DNA of 6,525 nucleotides from Paraprevotella sp. (GTDB taxonomy: Bacteria > Bacteroidota > Bacteroidia > Bacteroidales > Bacteroidaceae), in assembly GCA_017425765.1 (NCBI GenBank), contig JAFOXE010000067.1, forward strand, positions 1-6,525, in the 5' to 3' direction. Shown here one piece after another: positions 1 to 5,105 of the stretch. The position numbers and the translations under genes were made by a program. The first letter of the stretch is position 1, and each line of letters begins with the position of its first letter. The notes under the pieces are model-generated. The model ran no database searches. It worked only from the letters and a program-made list of their open reading frames with translations, and had not been told where the DNA came from.

Positions 1-682
1 AATCGCCCGGCGCAGGAAGCATCTCAGTATGCTGAGCAAAGTAGGTACCCATCTCTGGGAAATTACCGTGCGATGCATTCTCCAAACCGATGGCTTGAAA
101 ATAGAACTGCGGCCCCACTACAGGAACAAAAATGTAAATGAAGTAGTAGATAAAGAAAGAACACATGATGATGAATGTAGCTTTCTCGTATTGTGCGTAA
201 CGACAGAAGAAATAAAACAAAGACACGAGCAAAATCATCGGATAATAAGCGAAATAACCCATATTAAAAGGCTCGCTGAACCAAACCTCAGGGCAGGCTT
301 CACTAAACCACAACGATGGCTGCCCACCAAACAATATTTGCTCCCATTCGGCAAACAGATGGTCGAGATTTTGAAATACACTATTGAACTCGTAGGTTTC
401 AGGATACCAATAGGCCAATAAACTCATCTGTGTCGTTACTCTTGCAAAAAGAGTCAATCGGCAAGGGCGTAAGGCATACAAAAACCACAACAATGCTGTT
501 CCACCCAAAATAAAACCACGACCAACAAGCATTTCAACAGGATTTCTCAAATCATCCCAAAGCACCATTACAAGCATGGTGGTAACAGCCATATAAACTA
601 AAGCTATCCACTCTATAGCCAATAGTCCGCGGTGCTTTCCACTACGCAACGCCGGAAAAATTTTATCTAACATATTCATCAT
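1..682 (-). CDS. PAP2/Aur1-like integral membrane phosphatase or phosphotransferase (partial, C-terminus beyond the left edge)
   Basis: This open frame begins at ATG 682-680 and runs off the left edge after 227 codons without a stop. I see hydrophobic segments near residues 19-42, 51-71, 140-161 and 168-189. Between them lies a soluble stretch with LFGGQPS (117-123), followed by FNMGYFAYYP (139-148) and the FVPVVGPQFYF block (185-195). This order (an Asp/Glu-containing FGxxPS segment, an aromatic YxxYP helix, then PxxGPxxY) matches what I know of the PAP2_3/inositol-phosphotransferase (Aur1-like) group. Those proteins cleave or transfer phosphorylated head groups on membrane lipids. The catalytic PSxH and distal His/Asp motifs should follow the last visible residue, so activity cannot be judged here. 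The start overlaps the stop of the epimerase gene by 4 bp. In-frame ATGs at 679-677 and 673-671 are alternative starts. The family call is moderately firm; the substrate is unknown. Confidence 0.75.
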   Translation of the reverse strand, partial: MMNMLDKIFPALRSGKHRGLLAIEWIALVYMAVTTMLVMVLWDDLRNPVEMLVGRGFILGGTALLWFLYALRPCRLTLFARVTTQMSLLAYWYPETYEFNSVFQNLDHLFAEWEQILFGGQPSLWFSEACPEVWFSEPFNMGYFAYYPMILLVSLFYFFCRYAQYEKATFIIMCSFFIYYFIYIFVPVVGPQFYFQAIGLENASHGNFPEMGTYFAQHTEMLPAPGD

Positions 683-1719
683 AACCATCCTTCTTTTACA
701 TACCAAGCTACAGACTCCTTCACGCCACGTTCCAACGTATATTCGGGTTTGTAGCCTAACTCTCTACATGCAGGTTCCACATCACACTGCCAGTTTCGCT
801 GACACAAAATGTGGTATTTATCGGTGTTGAGTGTGCTGGTCTTGCCCAACCATGTACTTATAGCTCCCACCACCATGCAAATCAAACGTAAAAACCATAT
901 AGGTGCTTTAATGTGCAGCACCCACGGATTGCCCAATTCACGTTGCAATAAATCACTAAAATCACGACTACCATATACCTTACCGTCACTGATAAAATAG
1001 GCACGGCGTACTACATCGGAATCAATGGAACGATACACAGCCTGCACCAAATCACGAACATATACAAAGGTGATTTCCTGCGGTTTATATCCCACTGCAA
1101 AGTCTATATGTTGCTTTATACTCTGCGCCATCAAGAAGTAATCCTTCTCGCGTGGACCATATACACCCGTAGGGCGCAAGATGACATAAGGGAAGGTGTC
1201 GGAAAGTTGTTGTAAGAATTTCTCTGCCTGCAATTTGCTCTGCCCGTAGGCGGTATTGGGACGGGGAATATCCGTTTCGACGATAGGTGCATACACAGTA
1301 CTTGAAGTTTTATTAGTATCCTTCACAGGTAACTCACGTATAGTACCATATACACTCAACGAACTGATAAAAACGAACTTTCTAGGCACCATATCAAGAC
1401 ATTGCAAAGCCTCAACCAAATTCTTGGTTCCCTCATAATTCGTTCTAAAGAAATCTTGTTTGCACTTGCATTTGGTAGCTCCGGCCGCATGTACGATAAA
1501 GTCCCATCCTCCAAACTCAGCTTTATATTGCTCCAATTGTTGATGCAAAACCTCGGCATTTTCCAAATTCAGTTCTGCAAAACGAATACGTTCGTCGCTA
1601 AGATACTTCTTGCTACTTGAACCACGCATTCCTGCCCACACTTTCATGCCACGAGCAAGTCCTTCCTCGACAATGAAACTTCCGATGAAGCCACTAGCTC
1701 CTGTTATCAGTATTTTCAT
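679..1719 (-). CDS. NAD(P)-dependent epimerase/dehydratase family protein (extended SDR, 3-beta-HSD-like)
   Basis: The 346-residue protein is a complete extended short-chain dehydrogenase/reductase. The N-terminal Rossmann fold carries TGASGFIG (6-13). A basic patch after the second strand (MRGSSSKK, 31-38) would favour NADP over NAD. HAAG lies at 77-80, ISSLSVYG at 118-125 supplies the likely catalytic Ser120, and YGQSK at 158-162 supplies Tyr158 and Lys162. RPTGVYGP (182-189) is the usual substrate-side motif. A hydrophobic stretch at about 273-291 and a C-terminal Trp/Gly-rich region ending WYVKEGWL resemble 3-beta-hydroxysteroid dehydrogenase-like and membrane-associated SDRs more than sugar-nucleotide epimerases. 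The substrate is therefore probably lipidic, and a ceramide reductase (CerR-like) role is one possibility. The gene starts 23 bp after the CDF transporter gene and overlaps the PAP2-like gene by 4 bp, so the three are probably co-transcribed. The 23-bp gap is very AT-rich and shows no clear ribosome binding site. The family call is secure; the reaction is inferred. Confidence 0.9.
   Translation of the reverse strand: MKILITGASGFIGSFIVEEGLARGMKVWAGMRGSSSKKYLSDERIRFAELNLENAEVLHQQLEQYKAEFGGWDFIVHAAGATKCKCKQDFFRTNYEGTKNLVEALQCLDMVPRKFVFISSLSVYGTIRELPVKDTNKTSSTVYAPIVETDIPRPNTAYGQSKLQAEKFLQQLSDTFPYVILRPTGVYGPREKDYFLMAQSIKQHIDFAVGYKPQEITFVYVRDLVQAVYRSIDSDVVRRAYFISDGKVYGSRDFSDLLQRELGNPWVLHIKAPIWFLRLICMVVGAISTWLGKTSTLNTDKYHILCQRNWQCDVEPACRELGYKPEYTLERGVKESVAWYVKEGWL
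688..694 (-). promoter_or_regulatory. Shine-Dalgarno-like site for the PAP2-like gene
   Basis: On the minus strand the end of the epimerase gene reads AGAAGGA, five bases before the ATG at 682. It supports choosing that ATG, which overlaps the upstream TGA stop as ATGA, and it fits translational coupling or reinitiation. Strong Shine-Dalgarno sites are not the rule in Bacteroidetes, so the match is suggestive only. Confidence 0.45.
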
Positions 1720-1742
1720 TATAATATTGAAATTATTGTATT

Positions 1743-2663
1743 CTACTTATTCAGAGCATACACTCCGTTTACCTTCACCGGTTCCACATGAATACCCACG
1801 TGGGTATTGCCGCCGTACTTCACCTTCAGTTCGCGCTCAATTCGCGACGATTTTTCATGTGCCTCTAGAAGGGTTAGATTTCCTTCCATGCGCACATGCA
1901 TTTCAATTGCATATCGGCTACCTATACGACGAGTACGCAGGTTGTGCACCTCGCTAACCCCATCTATGTGCAGTGCCGTTTGTTCTATTTCGTTCTCTAT
2001 TTCTTCGGGCAATGATTTCTCGGTCAACTCGTCTATACAAGGTCGCAACAACTGCGCAGCCACCTTGATAATGAATATACTGACTACCACCGCAGCTATA
2101 GGGTCGAGTACATGCCATTCCTCTCCCAAGGCAATAGCTCCACCAATACCCAATGCTGTACCAATGGATGAAAATGCATCACTACGATGATGCCATGCGT
2201 TGGCAATCACTGCTTGCGAGCCAACCTTTTTACCTACACGAACAGTAATCTGATAAGTTATCTCCTTAAGCAGAATGGAAACAACGGCAGCCCAAAAAGC
2301 CAACATCCCGGGCTCGGGAAGAGTAGCTCCTCGGCACACACTGACCACATTTTCTACTCCACCCCAAAGAATGTCCAATCCCACTATCATCAACACGGCT
2401 CCGATAACGGCAGTTGCTAGTGTTTCGTATTTTCCATGTCCGTAGCCATGGTCTTTGTCCTGCGGTTTTCCTGAAAAACGAACAAAGAACAATACAACAA
2501 CATCTGTAGCAAAATCGGACAAAGAATGCACTGCATCAGCCAACATAGCTGAACTCTGACCCACAACTCCAGCCATAAATTTGAATACCAAGAGCAACAC
2601 ATTGACAATGCCTCCATATATGGTTACATGCAGAATGTCTTTTTCTCGTTTTGTAGTCTTCAT
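1743..2663 (-). CDS. Cation diffusion facilitator (CDF) family divalent metal efflux transporter
   Basis: This complete 306-residue inner-membrane protein should export divalent metal, probably zinc (or iron or manganese), in exchange for protons. Six membrane segments can be placed near residues 13-33, 37-62, 84-108, 118-138, 164-180 and 185-205. The transport site is visible as HSLSD in TM2 (His46, Asp50) and HHRSD at the start of TM5 (His158, Asp162). That is an HD/HD arrangement where E. coli YiiP/FieF has DD/HD. The cytoplasmic domain follows from about 212 and has the ferredoxin-like pattern of YiiP. It contains VHNLRTR (His240), EMHVRME (His256), EAHEK (His269) and GIHVEP (His292, Glu294), which align with the regulatory metal-binding residues of that family. 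The length is typical. It is the first gene of the minus-strand run and is divergent from rnr, with an exact -7 element and a palindrome just upstream. The ATG at 2663 was chosen because it gives the family's normal N-terminus and lies just downstream of that promoter. Confidence 0.95.
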   Translation of the reverse strand: MKTTKREKDILHVTIYGGIVNVLLLVFKFMAGVVGQSSAMLADAVHSLSDFATDVVVLFFVRFSGKPQDKDHGYGHGKYETLATAVIGAVLMIVGLDILWGGVENVVSVCRGATLPEPGMLAFWAAVVSILLKEITYQITVRVGKKVGSQAVIANAWHHRSDAFSSIGTALGIGGAIALGEEWHVLDPIAAVVVSIFIIKVAAQLLRPCIDELTEKSLPEEIENEIEQTALHIDGVSEVHNLRTRRIGSRYAIEMHVRMEGNLTLLEAHEKSSRIERELKVKYGGNTHVGIHVEPVKVNGVYALNK

Positions 2664-2682
2664 GTCATAATACTGTTAATGT

Positions 2683-2705
2683 GTGCAAATATACGCTTTT
2701 TGCAC
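2683..2705. promoter_or_regulatory. Operator-like palindrome over the CDF transporter promoter
   Basis: GTGCAAA (2683-2689) and TTTGCAC (2699-2705) form a perfect 7-bp inverted repeat with 9 bp between the arms. It completely covers the -7 element of the transporter gene, so a dimeric repressor bound here would block RNA polymerase. A second, overlapping inverted repeat, CTTTTT (2696-2701) and AAAAAG (2708-2713), lies just upstream. I recognise no named binding motif. Because the -7 element itself contributes part of one arm, chance is possible. Confidence 0.35.
2686..2693 (-). promoter_or_regulatory. Bacteroidetes-type -7 promoter element for the CDF transporter operon
   Basis: On the minus strand this reads TATATTTG, an exact match to the Bacteroidetes sigma-ABfr -7 consensus TAnnTTTG. 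Transcription would begin near 2679-2681, giving a leader of only about 16-18 bases before the ATG at 2663. No clean TTTG -33 element lies at the usual 19-21 bp spacing; that region holds a T-rich run instead. The promoter could be weak or activator-dependent. Confidence 0.55.
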
Positions 2706-2749
2706 TAAAAAAGAACGACACACGTGCTTACCAACACTAATTATTTTGC

Positions 2750-2757
2750 TATATTTG
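2750..2757 (+). promoter_or_regulatory. Bacteroidetes-type -7 promoter element for rnr
   Basis: TATATTTG is an exact match to the TAnnTTTG -7 consensus. It is the same octamer that serves the divergent transporter gene. The predicted transcript would start near 2763 and carry a leader of about 40 bases before the rnr ATG at 2803. No good TTTG -33 box is seen 19-21 bp upstream, where the sequence is GCTTA. Confidence 0.6.
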
Positions 2758-2793
2758 TGTGAAAGACCAACCTATGAAAGGATTTTAATATAT

Positions 2794-2798
2794 AAGGA
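2794..2798 (+). promoter_or_regulatory. Shine-Dalgarno-like site fixing the rnr start
   Basis: AAGGA lies four bases before the ATG at 2803. The frame stays open upstream to a GTG at 2683, but that extension would cover both promoters and encode a Cys/Tyr-rich peptide unlike any RNase R N-terminus. The ATG at 2803 with this site is the better start. Confidence 0.5.
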
Positions 2799-2802
2799 TA
2801 AC

Positions 2803-5028
2803 ATGAAAAAACAAAGCAAAAAGAAAATCACACGACTAAAGAAAAAAGATATTGCCATCCTGCTGATGGAATTGTTTCAGCAAAATCCGGACAAGAAGTT
2901 CGAATTAAAAGATATATTTCATCACCTTAAGCTGAAGACACACCCTGCAAAACTTATCTGCATGGATCTTTTGGAAGATTTGCTGCAAGACGACTATATT
3001 AAGGAAAGAGCACGGTATAGTTTCCAACTAAATTCACAAGATCAAGTTATGGAGGGTACTTTCCAACGCAAAGCTAATGGTAAAAACACCTTCCTACCCG
3101 ATGATGGTGGCGAACCTATTTTGGTGGCCGAACGTAATTCGGCTCATGCCATGAACGGTGATCGAGTGCGCGCCACCTTATTGGCTCGACGCAAACATCA
3201 TGTGCGCGAGGCAGAAGTAATCGAAATTCTAGAACGTGCCGACAAACTATTCGTAGGTAAACTGAAAGTTGATAAGGATTATGCCTTTTTACTCACAGAA
3301 GATCGCACGCTGGCCAACGATATTTTTATCCCCAAAGGCAAACTTAAAGGTGGAAAGACCGGTGACAAAGCGGTTGTAAAGATCGTCGAATGGCCGGAAC
3401 ACTACAAAAACCCCATCGGACAGGTAATAGACATCCTAGGGGCAAGCGGTAACAACGATGCTGAAATGCATGCCATACTTGCTGAATATGGTTTACCCTA
3501 TACCTACCCCAAAGCTGTGGAAGATGCTGCCGACAAAATAGAACCGGGCATCACCCAAAATGAAATAGACCGTCGTGAAGATATGCGCGAGGTTACAACC
3601 TTCACCATTGATCCGCGCGATGCCAAAGATTTCGATGACGCTCTTTCCATCCGTAAGTTGAGCGACAACCTTTGGGAAGTTGGCGTACACATTGCCGATG
3701 TGTCGCACTACGTACCGGAGGGTAGTATTATAGATAAAGAAGCCGTAAAGCGCGCCACCAGTGTCTATTTAGTAGATCGCACCATACCGATGCTTCCAGA
3801 ACGTTTGTGTAACTTCATCTGCTCGTTGCGCCCAAACGAGGAGAAACTGGCCTATAGCGTCATCTTCAAAATGAACGAGAAAGCCGAAATAAAAGATTGG
3901 CATTTGGCGCATACTGTGATACGAAGCGACCGACGCTTTACCTACGAAGAAGTGCAAGCCTTACTTGAGGCGAGGGGGGAAGCTTCGCCGGAAGACTACC
4001 ATGCACCAGGCGACCGAGCAGCAACCCCAACTCCGGGAAGCCTCAACGCATTGCCAACCGAGCATTTCGAAACAGAATTAATTACACTCAACCGATTGGC
4101 AAAGCAGTTAAGAGCCAAACGATTTGCGAACGGCGCTGTAGACTTTGAACGATGTGAGGTGCGTTTCGACATCGACGAGAAAGGACGCCCTCTAGGTGTA
4201 TATTTCAAAATGTCGAAGGATGCCAATAAACTTATCGAGGAGTTTATGCTCTTGGCTAATCGTATCGTAGCAGAAAGTATTGGAAAAGTAGAAAAAGGTA
4301 AGAAAGCCAAGACTTTACCCTACCGTATCCACGACCTTCCAGATCCGAACAAGTTGATGAACCTAAGCGATTTTGTGCTTAAATTCGGATACAAATTAAA
4401 AACAGGAGGGGCGAAAGCCGATGTAAGCCGAAACCTAAACAAACTGCTTACCGATGTACGCGGAACAAAGGAGCAGAATCTAATAGAAACCGTTTCACTA
4501 AGAGCCATGATGAAGGCCAAATACAGCACCCACAACATCGGACACTATGGTTTGGCTTTTGACTACTACACCCACTTTACATCTCCCATCCGACGATATC
4601 CGGACATAATGGTGCACCGTTTGCTGACGCGATATGCTGATGGCGGACGAAGTGGAAACCAAGAAAAATACGAAGCACTGTGCGAACAAAGTAGCGAAAT
4701 GGAGCAAATAGCCGCCAATGCCGAGCGCGCCAGCATAAAATACAAACAAGTGGAATTTATGTCGGAACGATTAGGTCAAATCTTTGAGGGCACCATCAGC
4801 GGAGTAACTGAATTCGGTTTGTACGTGGAAGTGAACGAAAACAAATGTGAAGGAATGGTACCTCTGCGCGACCTTGACGACGACTACTATGAGTTTGACG
4901 AACGAAACTTCTGCTTGTGGGGACGAAAACATCATCGCAAATACTCATTGGGCGATGCTGTGAAGATACGAGTGGCGCGTGCCAACCTCGACCGCAAGCA
5001 ATTGGATTATGCTCTAGTAAAAGAGTAA
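2803..5028 (+). CDS. rnr: Ribonuclease R (3'-5' exoribonuclease, RNB family)
   Basis: The 741-residue protein is a processive, Mg-dependent 3'-5' exoribonuclease. It acts on structured RNA in mRNA decay, rRNA quality control and possibly trans-translation. The N-terminus is lysine-rich (MKKQSKKK) and is followed by a winged-helix region (about 15-68). Two cold-shock/OB domains lie at about 84-140 and 149-213. The RNB catalytic domain (about 257-610) shows IDPRDAKDFDDA (269-280). Its Asp270, Asp276, Asp278 and Asp279 correspond to the four metal-binding aspartates of E. coli RNase R. Further RNB marks are Tyr322 in TSVYLVDR and the signature HFTSPIRRYPDIMVHR (591-606). An S1 domain fills about 658-739. 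The long lysine-rich C-terminal tail of the E. coli enzyme is absent. The RNB domain contains an unusual Ala/Pro/Gly-rich stretch at about residues 388-418, encoded by a GC-rich segment described separately. The frame is intact and all key residues are present, so the enzyme is probably active. Confidence 0.97.
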   Translation: MKKQSKKKITRLKKKDIAILLMELFQQNPDKKFELKDIFHHLKLKTHPAKLICMDLLEDLLQDDYIKERARYSFQLNSQDQVMEGTFQRKANGKNTFLPDDGGEPILVAERNSAHAMNGDRVRATLLARRKHHVREAEVIEILERADKLFVGKLKVDKDYAFLLTEDRTLANDIFIPKGKLKGGKTGDKAVVKIVEWPEHYKNPIGQVIDILGASGNNDAEMHAILAEYGLPYTYPKAVEDAADKIEPGITQNEIDRREDMREVTTFTIDPRDAKDFDDALSIRKLSDNLWEVGVHIADVSHYVPEGSIIDKEAVKRATSVYLVDRTIPMLPERLCNFICSLRPNEEKLAYSVIFKMNEKAEIKDWHLAHTVIRSDRRFTYEEVQALLEARGEASPEDYHAPGDRAATPTPGSLNALPTEHFETELITLNRLAKQLRAKRFANGAVDFERCEVRFDIDEKGRPLGVYFKMSKDANKLIEEFMLLANRIVAESIGKVEKGKKAKTLPYRIHDLPDPNKLMNLSDFVLKFGYKLKTGGAKADVSRNLNKLLTDVRGTKEQNLIETVSLRAMMKAKYSTHNIGHYGLAFDYYTHFTSPIRRYPDIMVHRLLTRYADGGRSGNQEKYEALCEQSSEMEQIAANAERASIKYKQVEFMSERLGQIFEGTISGVTEFGLYVEVNENKCEGMVPLRDLDDDYYEFDERNFCLWGRKHHRKYSLGDAVKIRVARANLDRKQLDYALVKE
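3965..4046 (+). repeat. GC-rich in-frame segment bounded by 7-bp inverted repeats inside rnr (possible small palindromic insertion)
   Basis: TTGAGGC at 3965-3971 and GCCTCAA at 4040-4046 are perfect inverted repeats. The 70 bp from 3971 to 4040 contain 46 G or C (66%), against 52% in the 60 bp before (3901-3960) and 40% in 4051-4110. The core includes the palindrome GAAGCTTC (3979-3986) and a G6 run (3974-3979). It encodes a low-complexity, probably disordered loop (about residues 388-415) between YEEVQALL and the helix beginning FETELITLN. From family knowledge, most RNase R proteins have only a short linker here. The hexamer AAGCCT also occurs at both 3956-3961 and 4038-4043, exactly 82 bp apart. 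Whether this is a mobile or dispersed element, or a lineage-specific loop, cannot be told from one copy. Confidence 0.4.
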
Positions 5029-5067
5029 ATATAATCTAGGTAATTAGCAACATAAAGCTTAAATTCC

Positions 5068-5075
5068 TAACTTTG
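5068..5075 (+). promoter_or_regulatory. Bacteroidetes-type promoter for rpoN
   Basis: TAACTTTG in the 77-bp gap between rnr and rpoN matches TAnnTTTG exactly. Twenty bases upstream is TTAG (5044-5047), a 3-of-4 match to the -33 TTTG box at normal spacing. The start of transcription would be near 5082, about 24 bases before the ATG. I see no hairpin terminator after rnr, so read-through from rnr is also likely. Confidence 0.5.
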
Positions 5076-5105
5076 CATCATCATTCCAGACCTACGTCCT
5101 GAACT

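Noticed and set aside
29..421. Plus-strand open frame of 130 codons
   Set aside because: It is antisense to the PAP2-like membrane protein, which has clear family motifs in the opposite frame; the plus-strand product shows no recognisable domain.
1807..2190. Plus-strand open frame of 127 codons opposite the CDF transporter
   Set aside because: The opposite strand carries the transporter's conserved cytoplasmic domain; the Ser/Arg/Cys-rich translation is typical of a shadow frame.
2721..2726. CACGTG palindrome between the divergent promoters
   Set aside because: A 6-bp palindrome alone is expected by chance and matches no bacterial operator I can name here.
2683..2802. A 40-codon N-terminal extension of rnr starting at GTG 2683
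   Set aside because: It overlaps both divergent promoter elements, encodes a Cys/Tyr-rich peptide unlike RNase R, and the ATG at 2803 has a better ribosome binding site and a normal Lys-rich N-terminus.
3996..4310. Minus-strand open frame of 104 codons inside rnr
   Set aside because: It is antisense to the conserved RNB domain, has no family resemblance, and its length fits a chance shadow of coding sequence.
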